Below, one piece after another: positions 8,475 to 16,096 of a DNA stretch of 64,000 nucleotides. A program made the position numbers and the translations under genes. Every line of letters starts with the position of its first letter. Position 1 is the stretch's first letter. This DNA comes from Actinopolymorpha rutila (lineage in GTDB: Bacteria; Actinomycetota; Actinomycetes; Propionibacteriales; Actinopolymorphaceae), in the NCBI RefSeq assembly GCF_013407855.1, contig NZ_JACBZH010000001.1, positions 4,898,001 to 4,962,000 on the forward strand, written 5' to 3'. Under the pieces are notes generated by a model. The model made no database searches, was not told where the DNA came from, and worked only from the letters and a program-made list of their open reading frames with translations.

Positions 8475-10232
8475 ATGGCTGACACGACTCCGCCCGCAGA
8501 ACGCGGAGACCCCGCATCTCGTGGCGGCGTACCCGGCGGGAGCGGCGTACCCGGCGGGAGCGGCGAGCACACCGAGCCGGGCACTCCGGGCGCACCGGGC
8601 GGGTCCGGCATTCCCGCCGGGACCGGGCCGAACGCCGACAGTCGTCAGGAGCGCGACGAGGGCGAGCCACGCGGAGTTGACGGCCAGGACACGCGGCGTA
8701 CCGACGGCATGGTCCGCGACCTGCGCAGGCTGCACCGCAGCGACGAGGGACGGGTGGTCGGCGGGGTGTGCGCCGGTCTCGGGCGTGAGCTCCAGGTCGA
8801 TCCGGTGCTGCTGCGCGTGGTGCTCGCCGTGCTGGCGCCGTTCGGTGGGGTCGGCCTTCTGCTGTACGCCGCGGGCTGGGTGCTGATCCCCCGCGTGGGC
8901 GAGGAGCGGTCGATCCTGGAGCAGCAGCTCGGCCGGCGCCGGGACGGCAAGCCGGACGGTCCGGTGTTCGTGGCCGGCCTGGTCGTGATCGGCCTGGTCG
9001 TGGTGAGCATTCCCTGGTGGGGGCTCCCCTGGCACGTACCCGCGCTCCTGGTCCTCAGCGTCCTGGGCCTGGTCGCGCTGCTTCGCCGTCAGTCCGACCG
9101 CGCCCAGGCTCCCGCCGCCCCACCGGAGGCCGCGCCCGAAGCGACGGTGCCACCGGGTGGGAACACCCCACCGGGTGTCGGCGTACCTACCGACGCGGAG
9201 GCGCCCACCACCGCGATGACCCGGCCGCTCTCGGAGGTCGCCGACGGGCTCGGCCACACCGGCAACGTCGCCGACGTCGAGGACACCGGTGCCGCCACCG
9301 ACCCGGACTCGCAGGTCACCCGCCCGCTGCCCACCACGCCCGCACCGGCGCCATCCCCCGACCAGCAGGTGGAGGCACCTGCACCCCAGGACCCCCAGGA
9401 CCCACGGGACACCGACGGGCACACCCGTCCGCTCCAGGTCGGCTCGTGGCGGGCCTCACCGCCGGTCCCCCCGGAGTTCTGGGACCAGCCGGACCCGCTC
9501 GGCCTCGGCGGGACCACCGACACCGAGGGCGGGCCGGGCGATGGGCCCGCGAGCCGGCCGGAAGCCGAGTTCGCCCCCGCTCCACCGCCTCCTCCCCCAC
9601 GGCGGCGGCGCTTCGTGCTGTTCCTCGTGACCATGCTGGCCGCCCTGGTCGTCTGCGCGGCGCTGGCCGGACTGCAGGAGGGCAGCCAGCTTCCCAGCGG
9701 GGGGTACGCCGTCACCGTTCCGGCCGGCGGGTACGTCGCCGCGGTGCTGGCGGTGGTCGGCCTCGGGCTGATCGCCGGTACGTGGTTCGGGCGTTCACGC
9801 GGACTCATCGCCGTGGGGACGATCCTCGCCGTCGCGCTGGTCCCGGCGACCGCGGTCGACTTCGACGTCATCGCCGCCGCCCACGACCACAGGGTGCGGC
9901 CCACCTCGCTAGAGCAGGTCCGGCCAAGCTACGACTACCCCACCGGTGTGGTCCGGATGGACCTCACCCGGTTGCCTCTGCGGGACGGCCGGAAGGTCCG
10001 GACGAGCGTCGCCCTGGGCACCGGAAAACTCGTGGTCAGGGTGCCGCCCCGGGTCGACGTCCACGTCGACGCGGACGTGGGAGTGGGCGACCTGAAGGTC
10101 TTCCACCGGAACCACTCCGGTGCGGACAACTCAGTGAAGGCGACCGACCTGGGAACCGACGGTGCCGGCGGTGGCGACCTGTGGCTCAAGGTCGACCTCG
10201 GAGTGGGACAGGTGGAGGTGGACCGTGGCTGA
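8475..10232 (+). CDS. PspC-domain membrane protein with LiaF-like C-terminus
   Basis: Membrane protein of 585 residues, likely a sensor or adaptor of the adjacent two-component system. The ATG has AAGGA seven bases upstream. Residues 1-80 are Gly/Pro-rich and begin with a short duplication (GVPGGSGVPGGSG). The PspC domain spans about 85-142, followed by two close helices near 165-200. A long disordered Pro/Asp/Thr region fills about 205-375. Three more helices lie between about 381 and 460. The last 100 residues, rich in short beta strands (VALGTGKLVVRVP, VGVGDLKVF), look like the LiaF/YvqF C-terminal domain. Divergent placement opposite a PspC-kinase supports an envelope-stress role. The exact mechanism is inferred. 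Confidence 0.88.
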   Translation: MADTTPPAERGDPASRGGVPGGSGVPGGSGEHTEPGTPGAPGGSGIPAGTGPNADSRQERDEGEPRGVDGQDTRRTDGMVRDLRRLHRSDEGRVVGGVCAGLGRELQVDPVLLRVVLAVLAPFGGVGLLLYAAGWVLIPRVGEERSILEQQLGRRRDGKPDGPVFVAGLVVIGLVVVSIPWWGLPWHVPALLVLSVLGLVALLRRQSDRAQAPAAPPEAAPEATVPPGGNTPPGVGVPTDAEAPTTAMTRPLSEVADGLGHTGNVADVEDTGAATDPDSQVTRPLPTTPAPAPSPDQQVEAPAPQDPQDPRDTDGHTRPLQVGSWRASPPVPPEFWDQPDPLGLGGTTDTEGGPGDGPASRPEAEFAPAPPPPPPRRRRFVLFLVTMLAALVVCAALAGLQEGSQLPSGGYAVTVPAGGYVAAVLAVVGLGLIAGTWFGRSRGLIAVGTILAVALVPATAVDFDVIAAAHDHRVRPTSLEQVRPSYDYPTGVVRMDLTRLPLRDGRKVRTSVALGTGKLVVRVPPRVDVHVDADVGVGDLKVFHRNHSGADNSVKATDLGTDGAGGGDLWLKVDLGVGQVEVDRG

Positions 10233-10446
10233 CCCCCGACGGCGCAGCACCGACGTCGTTTCCCTGGTGGCCGGGCTGGTGTGCTGCGGCATCGCGCTCA
10301 GCTGGCTGCTGGTCTCGGTCGGCGAGATCCGGCTGCGGGACCTCGGCTGGCTGATGCCGATGGTCCTCATCGGTGCCGGGCTGTTCGGCGTACTCCTCTC
10401 CATCCGGCGCAGTCGGCGGTTGCGCCGTCCCGATCGCCCGCGCTGA
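10225..10446 (+). CDS. Small two-helix membrane protein of the PspC cluster
   Basis: 73 residues with two membrane helices separated by a short loop (SVGEIRLRDLGW) and a very basic tail ending RRSRRLRRPDRPR. The GTG start overlaps the last eight bases of the PspC/LiaF-like gene, which points to translational coupling; an upstream in-frame extension would lie inside that gene. I do not know the family. Its position suggests an accessory membrane subunit of the stress module. Confidence 0.75.
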   Translation: MADPRRRSTDVVSLVAGLVCCGIALSWLLVSVGEIRLRDLGWLMPMVLIGAGLFGVLLSIRRSRRLRRPDRPR

Positions 10447-10586
10447 TGAGCCCACTGTTCGATCAACCTCGAGCTGACCCCGACAGCCGGCCGGCAGCGC
10501 ACCCGGACCGAGGTCGGGGTCGGCTCAGGGGGCGGTCGGGACCGTTCCGGATCGTCCCGTCCGCTCCGGTCCGCGAGAGTGGAGCC

Positions 10587-10799
10587 ATGAACGAGATTGC
10601 ATCCCAGAAGAAGTTGGTCCGGACCAAGAACGAGCGGATGATCGCCGGTGTCTGCGGCGGCATCGCGCGCTACGCCGGACTGGACCCGGTGATCATCCGG
10701 CTGGCGCTGGCGGCCTCGATCCTCCTCGGCGGCGCGGGCGTCGTGCTCTACATCGTGGCCTGGATCATCGTCCCCGAGGAGGACCCGGCGACGGCGTGA
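10587..10799 (+). CDS. Stand-alone PspC-domain protein
   Basis: 70-residue protein consisting almost only of a PspC domain: LVRTKNERMIAGVCGGIARYAGLDPVIIR is followed by one long hydrophobic segment and the ending WIIVPEEDP. ATG 10587 is preceded by a GGAG and fits the usual start of the family. It is the third PspC protein in 4.5 kb. PspC proteins are membrane components of phage-shock or cell-envelope stress responses; here the domain is probably a direct protein-protein contact for the kinase. It is followed by a strong terminator. Confidence 0.88.
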   Translation: MNEIASQKKLVRTKNERMIAGVCGGIARYAGLDPVIIRLALAASILLGGAGVVLYIVAWIIVPEEDPATA

Positions 10800-10878
10800 C
10801 CGCCGCCGCCGGCCCGGTCGCCGGCCTCATACAGCCTCCCCGTCCACCACTTCCGCAGCAGTTTCCCCTGCGCCACAA

Positions 10879-10917
10879 CGACAACGCGGGCTCTTCGCCG
10901 AAGAGTCCGCGTTGTCG
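10879..10917. terminator. Strong bidirectional terminator hairpin
   Basis: 18-bp stem (10879-10896 with 10900-10917) with one G-U pair and a very short loop. It lies between the convergent PspC gene and the reductase gene, so it can serve both strands. Confidence 0.85.
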
Positions 10918-10936
10918 CGTTCGGGGGGTAGGCCCG

Positions 10937-11923
10937 TCAGCCTCGCCCGGACGGCACCGCCCAGCCGGACGGGTCCGGCCCCTTGGGCACGACACCGGTC
11001 GGGTTGATCTTGTGGTGGGTGGCGTAGTAGTGCCGCTTGATCTGGTCGAAGTCGACGGTCTCCCCGAAGCCCGGGGACTGGTACAGGTCGCGGGCGTACG
11101 CCCACAGCACGGGCAGTTCGGTGAGCTTGTTCCGGTTGCACTTGAAGTGGCCGTGGTAGACCGCGTCGAAGCGCACCAGCGTGGTGAACAGTCGCACGTC
11201 CGCCTCGGTCAGCCGGTCGCCGCACAGGTAGCGCTGGTCGCGCAGGCGGTCCTCCAGCCAGTCCAGCCGGGCGAAGAGCCGGTCGTACGCCGCCTCGTAG
11301 GCCTCCTGTGAGGTGGCGAACCCGCACTTGTAGACGCCGTTGTTGACGTCGTGGAAGACCAGGTCGGCGACCTCGTCGATCTCGGCCCGCAGATCCCGGG
11401 GATACAGGTCGGGCGCGTCCGGCCGGTGGAAGGCCTTCCACTGCGTGGAGAAGTCGAGGGTGATCTGCGGATAGTCGTTGGTCACCACCTGACCGGATCG
11501 CTCGTCGACCAGGCAGGGCACCGTCACCCGGCCCTGGAAGCCGGGGTCGGTGGCATGGTAGGCCTCGGCGAGGAACTCGATGCCGAGCACCGGGTCACGG
11601 CCGCCCGGGTCGAGGGTGAACCTCCAGCCGCGTTCGTCCCGGATCGGGTCGACGGTCGCCAGCGAGATGGCGTCCTCGAGGCCGAGCAGCCGCCGGACGA
11701 TCACCGACCGGTGCGCCCACGGGCAGGCCCGCGACCACACCAGGCGGTAGCGACCGGGCTCGGCGGCCAGGCCGGAGGTCCCGTCGGCGGTGATCCGACC
11801 GGTGAACCGGTTGGCCTGCCGGACGAACTCACCGCGCGTTCCGGTCTCCCGGCCGAACTGCGCGGCGCCGCCCTGGCTCGCTGCTTCGCTCTGGCTCTGG
11901 GTGCTGCTGGCGTGTTCGGGCAT
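10937..11923 (-). CDS. Glutathione S-transferase family / glutathionyl-hydroquinone reductase-like protein
   Basis: Cytosolic thioredoxin-fold enzyme of 328 residues in the Xi class of GST-like reductases. The catalytic motif CPWAHR places the nucleophile at C67, followed by the typical all-alpha C-terminal domain with YKCGFATSQEAYE and RFDAVYHGHFKCN. Family members reduce glutathionylated hydroquinones. Actinobacteria use mycothiol in place of glutathione, so mycothiol is the likely thiol here (inference). I chose ATG 11923 because the longer open frame upstream crosses the repeat cluster. It stands alone, convergent with the PspC genes across a shared terminator. Confidence 0.88.
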   Translation of the reverse strand: MPEHASSTQSQSEAASQGGAAQFGRETGTRGEFVRQANRFTGRITADGTSGLAAEPGRYRLVWSRACPWAHRSVIVRRLLGLEDAISLATVDPIRDERGWRFTLDPGGRDPVLGIEFLAEAYHATDPGFQGRVTVPCLVDERSGQVVTNDYPQITLDFSTQWKAFHRPDAPDLYPRDLRAEIDEVADLVFHDVNNGVYKCGFATSQEAYEAAYDRLFARLDWLEDRLRDQRYLCGDRLTEADVRLFTTLVRFDAVYHGHFKCNRNKLTELPVLWAYARDLYQSPGFGETVDFDQIKRHYYATHHKINPTGVVPKGPDPSGWAVPSGRG

Positions 11924-12010
11924 GGCCCCAGTGTTCCCCGCGGGGCCTCGCGCCGCCATCACCGCCCCGGTGCCCCAAACCGGAGGCCAACCCGTTCGCG
12001 CAGCCGGGGT

Positions 12011-12030
12011 GATTCTTCCGCGGAAGAATC
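12011..12030. repeat. Palindrome GATTCTTCCGCGGAAGAATC, copy 1
   Basis: Perfect 20-bp palindrome, the first of four near-identical copies in the window, all outside genes. It lies 87 bases upstream of the reductase ATG. It could be an operator or a dispersed repeat. Confidence 0.8.
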
Positions 12031-12107
12031 CCCGACTCCGATGGCGAGCGCTGGACCCGGGCTCCTCCTCCGAGGCGGAACGGACACCGCCGTACCCCGG
12101 TCCGCGC

Positions 12108-12125
12108 ATTCTTCCGCGGAAGAAT
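12108..12125. repeat. Palindrome copy 2, 18 bp
   Basis: ATTCTTCCGCGGAAGAAT, perfect over 18 bp, about 97 bases from copy 1. The outermost base pair of copy 1 is not conserved here, so the preserved core is 18 bp in this copy. Confidence 0.8.
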
Positions 12126-12160
12126 CCGTGCGCACGCCTGGCCGCCTGGACGGTCACCAC

Positions 12161-12414
12161 GAAGCGTGAAGATTGCGGGTGGCCCTGACCCCCGCGAGCC
12201 TTCACACTTCGATCGGCTCGGCAGGCCGGACCCGGAAGTGTGGAGATTCCTGGTGGCTCTGACCCCCGCGGGTTTTCACGCTTCGGTCTGTCTCGGCAGG
12301 CCGGGCGCCCCGAGCCGCTCGGCGCGGAGAGATTCTTCCGCGGAAGAACCGGTGCGCCCGCAGCGAAGTGTGGAGACTGGCCAGGTGGCTCCGGCTCCCC
12401 GCGGGTCTTCACAC
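12161..12414. repeat. Three 50-bp inverted-repeat units
   Basis: Units at 12161-12210, 12235-12284 and 12365-12414. Each begins GAAGYGTGRAG; units 1 and 2 end TTCACRCTTC and unit 3 ends CTTCACAC, so each can fold into a hairpin. Their middles share GGTGGC and CCCCGCG. The first two are followed by CTCGGCAGGCCGG (12216-12228 and 12292-12304), giving a period of 74 bases. Unit 3 covers the stop codon of the alcohol dehydrogenase gene. Base differences are partly compensatory (C/T and G/A at matching arm positions). This looks like a small intergenic repeat family. Confidence 0.8.
12331..12350. repeat. Palindrome copy 3 (core 12333-12348)
   Basis: GATTCTTCCGCGGAAGAACC: the 16-bp core is perfect and the right flank diverges. 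It sits between hairpin units 2 and 3. Confidence 0.8.
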
Positions 12415-13476
12415 CTGGCTGAGTACGGCCACCGTCATTCCGGCGCCGGGGAGGCCGAGGCGCGGGCCGTTCGGGCTCATCGCCGCCAGCGCGTTCGGTA
12501 CGTCGGCGAGGTCGATCAGCTTGCCGACCAGCCGGTCGGGCCGCAGGCGTCCGGCCGTCACCAGGCCGAGCATGGCGGGGTACTCGTGGGCGGGGAGTCC
12601 GTGGCTGCCCACGACGTCGAGTTCGTACGCCACCACCCGGTCCATCGGCACCGGGGTCGCGCCACCGTGCAGCAACCCCACCTGCACGTGCCGGCCGCCC
12701 CGGGCCAGGCCGAGCACCGAGGCCGCACAGGTTGCCGGTGAGCCCAGGCAGTCCAGCGAGACCCGCGCTCCCCCGTCGGTCAGGTCGTGCACCACCGAGG
12801 CGACCGCGGCGGGTTCGGGGTCGATGGAGGCGTCCACCACCTCCGCGGCACCCAGGGCACGGGCGAGGTCGAGCGCCGCGGCCGAGACGTCCACCGCGAC
12901 CACCCGGGCGCCCGCCGCCACGGCCACCTCGACAGCGGACAGCCCGGCGCCCCCGCACCCGTGCACGGCCACCCAGTCACCCGCGCCAACCCGGCCTTGA
13001 CGCAGCACCGCCCGGTAGGCCGTACCGAACCGGCATCCCAGCCCGGCCGCGGTGGTGAACTCCAGCGCGTCCGGAAGCAACACGAGGTTGACATCGGCGT
13101 GGTCGACGACGACGTACTCGGCGAACGAACCCCACCTGGTGAAACCGGGCTGGGTCTGCCGGGCGCAGATCTGGTGGTCGCCGCGGGCACACTGCGCGCA
13201 CCGGCCACAGGCGTGCACGAACGGTGCGGTCACCCGCTGACCCGGCCGAAAGCCGCGAACCTCCGCCCCGACCTCGGCCACCACGCCGGCGAACTCGTGC
13301 CCGCCCACGTGCGGCAGGCTCACGTCCGGGTCGTGTCCCTGCCAGGCGTGCCAGTCACTGCGGCACACCCCGGTCGCGGCGACCTCGACCACCGCTTCGT
13401 GGGGAGCGGGCCGCGGCGAGGGCACCTCGCGTACGGACACCGGCCCGCCGAACGTGTCGTACCAGACTGCGCGCAT
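12409..13476 (-). CDS. Zinc-dependent alcohol dehydrogenase family protein
   Basis: Medium-chain dehydrogenase/reductase of 355 residues, using NAD(P) to oxidise an alcohol or reduce an aldehyde. The catalytic zinc site includes C38 (TGVCRSDWHAW) and the GGHEFAG glutamate-histidine motif. The structural zinc lobe has four cysteines in CGRCAQCARGDHQIC. The Rossmann motif is GCGGAGLSAVEVA with an Asp after the second strand (VVAVDVS), which favours NAD over NADP. The stop codon lies inside a 50-bp repeat. It ends 13 bases before the guaA stop side, but its product has no evident link to GMP synthesis. The substrate is unknown. Confidence 0.9.
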   Translation of the reverse strand: MRAVWYDTFGGPVSVREVPSPRPAPHEAVVEVAATGVCRSDWHAWQGHDPDVSLPHVGGHEFAGVVAEVGAEVRGFRPGQRVTAPFVHACGRCAQCARGDHQICARQTQPGFTRWGSFAEYVVVDHADVNLVLLPDALEFTTAAGLGCRFGTAYRAVLRQGRVGAGDWVAVHGCGGAGLSAVEVAVAAGARVVAVDVSAAALDLARALGAAEVVDASIDPEPAAVASVVHDLTDGGARVSLDCLGSPATCAASVLGLARGGRHVQVGLLHGGATPVPMDRVVAYELDVVGSHGLPAHEYPAMLGLVTAGRLRPDRLVGKLIDLADVPNALAAMSPNGPRLGLPGAGMTVAVLSQV

Positions 13477-13489
13477 CCAGGCTCCCCGT

Positions 13490-15052
13490 TCACTCCCACT
13501 CGATGGTGCCGGGCGGCTTGCTGGTCACGTCGATCACGACGCGGTTGACCTCGAGGACCTCGTTGGTGATCCGGGTGGAGACGCGTTCGACCAGGTCCCA
13601 CGGCAGCCGCGCCCAGTCGGCGGTCATCGCGTCCTCGCTGGTGACCGGGCGCAGGACGATCGGGTGGCCGTACGTGCGCTGGTCGCCCTGCACGCCCACC
13701 GACCGCACGTCGGCCAGGAGGACGACGGGGAACTGCCAGATGTCGCGGTCCAGCCCGGCGGCGGTCAGCTCCTCCCGGGCGATCGCGTCGGCCCGGCGGA
13801 GGATGTCCAGGCGTTCGCGGGTGACCTCGCCGATGATCCGGATGCCGAGGCCCGGGCCGGGGAACGGGTGCCGCCAGACCATGGTCGGCGGAAGGCCGAG
13901 CTGCGCCCCGACCGCGCGTACCTCGTCCTTGAAAAGCGTGCGCAGCGGCTCGATCAGCTCGAACCGCAGGTCGTCGGGAAGCCCGCCGACGTTGTGGTGG
14001 GACTTGATGTTGGAGGTTCCGGCGCCGCCGCCGGACTCCACGACGTCGGGGTAGAGCGTGCCCTGCACGAGGTAGGCCACCGCGGCCTCGCCCTCGGACA
14101 GGTCGCCGAACACCCGCACCTCCGCGGCCTCGAACGTACGGATGAACTCCCGGCCGATGATCTTGCGCTTCTGCTCGGGATCGGAGACCCCGTCCAGTGC
14201 CCCGAGGAACTGGTCGGAGGCGTCGACCACGTCCAGGTCGCTGAACACCGCTTCGAAGTCCCGCTTGACCTGTTCGGTCTCGCCGAGCCGCATCATCCCG
14301 TGGTCGACGTACACGCAGGTGAGCCGGTCACCGATGGCGCGCTCCACGATCGCGGCGGCGACCGCCGAGTCGACGCCGCCGGACAGCGCGCACAGGGCAC
14401 GGCCGTCGCCCACCTGCCGGCGGATCCGTTCGACCTGTTCGTCGATGATGTTGAGCATCGTCCAGGTCGGCTGGCAGCCGGCGATCTCCAGCAGGAAGTG
14501 CTCGAGCACCTTCTGCCCGTGCTCGGTGTGCAGCACCTCCGGGTGCCACTGCACACCGGCCTGGCCGCGGGCGAGGTTCTCGAACGCCGCCACCGGCGTG
14601 GTCGAGGTCGCGGCCAGCACGTCGAAGCCGTCGGGCGCCGCGGTCACCGAGTCGCCGTGCGACATCCAGACGGTGTGCTCGGCCGGCAGGTCGGCGAGCA
14701 GGGTGCCGGGCGCGGTGACGTCGACGCGGGTACGGCCGTACTCGCGCGCACCCGTTTGGGCCACCTCGCCGCCGAGGCTGCGGGCCATCGCCTGGAAGCC
14801 GTAGCAGATGCCGAACGCCGGCACCCCGGCCTCGAACAGCGCCGGATCGACCTGCGGCGCGCCCGGTGCGTAGACCGACGCCGGGCCACCGGACAGGATG
14901 ATCGCCTTCGGCTTGCGGGCGAGGATGTCCGCCACCGGCGTGGTGTGCGGAACGATCTCGGAGTAGACCCGGGCCTCGCGCACCCGGCGGGCGATGAGCT
15001 GGGCGTACTGCGCGCCGTAGTCGACGACGAGAACGAGGTCGTGATCGGTCAC
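13490..15052 (-). CDS. guaA: GMP synthase (glutamine-hydrolysing)
   Basis: Converts XMP to GMP using ATP and glutamine, the last step of guanine nucleotide synthesis. The 520-residue protein has a class I glutaminase domain with C83 (FGICYGFQ), H170 and E172 (QWHPEV). The ATP-pyrophosphatase domain has the P-loop SGGVDS at 224-229, and the dimerisation domain contains the characteristic PGPGLGIRI. Its length is typical. GTG 15052 has GGAAGG five bases upstream. guaB3 and guaB2 lie 12 kb away in the same orientation, as in M. tuberculosis. Identification is secure. Confidence 0.98.
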   Translation of the reverse strand: MTDHDLVLVVDYGAQYAQLIARRVREARVYSEIVPHTTPVADILARKPKAIILSGGPASVYAPGAPQVDPALFEAGVPAFGICYGFQAMARSLGGEVAQTGAREYGRTRVDVTAPGTLLADLPAEHTVWMSHGDSVTAAPDGFDVLAATSTTPVAAFENLARGQAGVQWHPEVLHTEHGQKVLEHFLLEIAGCQPTWTMLNIIDEQVERIRRQVGDGRALCALSGGVDSAVAAAIVERAIGDRLTCVYVDHGMMRLGETEQVKRDFEAVFSDLDVVDASDQFLGALDGVSDPEQKRKIIGREFIRTFEAAEVRVFGDLSEGEAAVAYLVQGTLYPDVVESGGGAGTSNIKSHHNVGGLPDDLRFELIEPLRTLFKDEVRAVGAQLGLPPTMVWRHPFPGPGLGIRIIGEVTRERLDILRRADAIAREELTAAGLDRDIWQFPVVLLADVRSVGVQGDQRTYGHPIVLRPVTSEDAMTADWARLPWDLVERVSTRITNEVLEVNRVVIDVTSKPPGTIEWE

Positions 15053-15280
15053 GATGGCCTTCCGTACGGGCCTTGCACTGACCTCGGCGAGTCTAGTGGG
15101 CGCCGCGCCTGATCAATCGTGCGAGGTGATCGGCAGGCCCGGGGTGCGGACCGGTCGACGGGTACACGTCCCGTACGCCGCAGGTATGACGCCCCCGGCG
15201 ACCGTACGGGCATCCGGCGCCGCCGACGCGCGCCCTGGCGGCGACGCGGCGGTGCCCAGCTCGCCGAAAGACTTGCCGGC

Positions 15281-16096
15281 ATGCAGATCAACCAGACCTC
15301 GGTGCCCGGCGACGGCGGCGGCCGGCCAGGGCAGCCAGGGCCGCCGCGTCCGCCGTTCGTGCCGGCACTGTCCGGGCACGGCCTCGGCAAGCGGTTCGGT
15401 ACGACCGTCGCCCTGGCCGACGTGAGCCTCACGGTGGGGCGGGCCGAGTCCGTGGCGATCATGGGCCCCAGTGGCTCGGGCAAGTCCACCTTGCTGCACT
15501 GCCTCGCCGGGATCATCCGGCCCGATGCCGGCGAGGTGGTTCTGCACGACGTCGGTGGCGGGGACGGCAGGGACGGCGGGCGACGGGTGGACGCCATGAG
15601 CGAACGGGAACGCAGCCGGCTGCGGCGGACGCGGTTCGGGTTCGTCTTCCAGTTCGCCCAGTTACTGCCCGAGCTGCCGGCCGAGGAGAACATCGCGCTG
15701 CCGCTGATGCTGGGCGGAACGCCCCGGCGGGCGGCGGTCGCCCGGGCGCACGCCTGGGTGGAGCCGCTCGGCCTGGCCGGGATGGAGAAACGGCGGCCGG
15801 GAGAGCTCTCCGGCGGCCAGGCGCAACGCGTCGCCCTCGCCCGCGCGCTGGTCATCGAGCCCGCCGTCGTCTTCGCCGACGAGCCCACCGGTGCCCTGGA
15901 CCAGGCGACCGGCGAGGAGACCATGCGCCTGCTGGTGTCGACCAGCCGGGCCAACGGAGCCGCCCTGGTGGTCGTGACGCACGACCCGAACGTCGCCGCC
16001 GCCTGCGACCGGGTCGTGGAAGTACGCGACGGCCGGCTGCTGACGCCGGTCGGGCCGGCGGCTGCTCCCACGGCCGGGACGGGGGCGTACCGGTGA
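15281..16096 (+). CDS. ABC transporter ATP-binding protein (LolD/MacB type)
   Basis: ATPase subunit of 271 residues for an FtsX-type permease. Walker A is GPSGSGKST (62-70), followed by the Q-loop FVFQFAQLLPELPAEEN, the signature LSGGQAQRVALARAL, Walker B VVFADEPTGALD and the H-loop VVTHD. The ending DEPTGALD and the spacing are typical of the LolD/MacB/antimicrobial-peptide group. The first 30 residues are a Gly/Pro-rich extension. ATG 15281 has no strong ribosome site. Its TGA overlaps the permease GTG by four bases, so the two are coupled. The permease reading frame carries an amber codon, so the pair may be non-functional. Confidence 0.9.
   Translation: MQINQTSVPGDGGGRPGQPGPPRPPFVPALSGHGLGKRFGTTVALADVSLTVGRAESVAIMGPSGSGKSTLLHCLAGIIRPDAGEVVLHDVGGGDGRDGGRRVDAMSERERSRLRRTRFGFVFQFAQLLPELPAEENIALPLMLGGTPRRAAVARAHAWVEPLGLAGMEKRRPGELSGGQAQRVALARALVIEPAVVFADEPTGALDQATGEETMRLLVSTSRANGAALVVVTHDPNVAAACDRVVEVRDGRLLTPVGPAAAPTAGTGAYR

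Larger units (their letters stand above)
11924..12408. other. Repeat-packed intergenic region without a gene
   Basis: Between two minus-strand genes, this 485-base stretch holds three copies of the TTCTTCCGCGGAAGAA palindrome and three 50-bp hairpin-forming units, described separately. Open frames here are shadows with no family similarity that I can see. The promoter of the reductase gene must lie in the right part of this region. Confidence 0.8.

Noticed and set aside
12161..12414. CRISPR-like array
   Set aside because: Only three units, unequal spacing (24 and 80 bases), spacers partly repeated, and no cas gene in the window.
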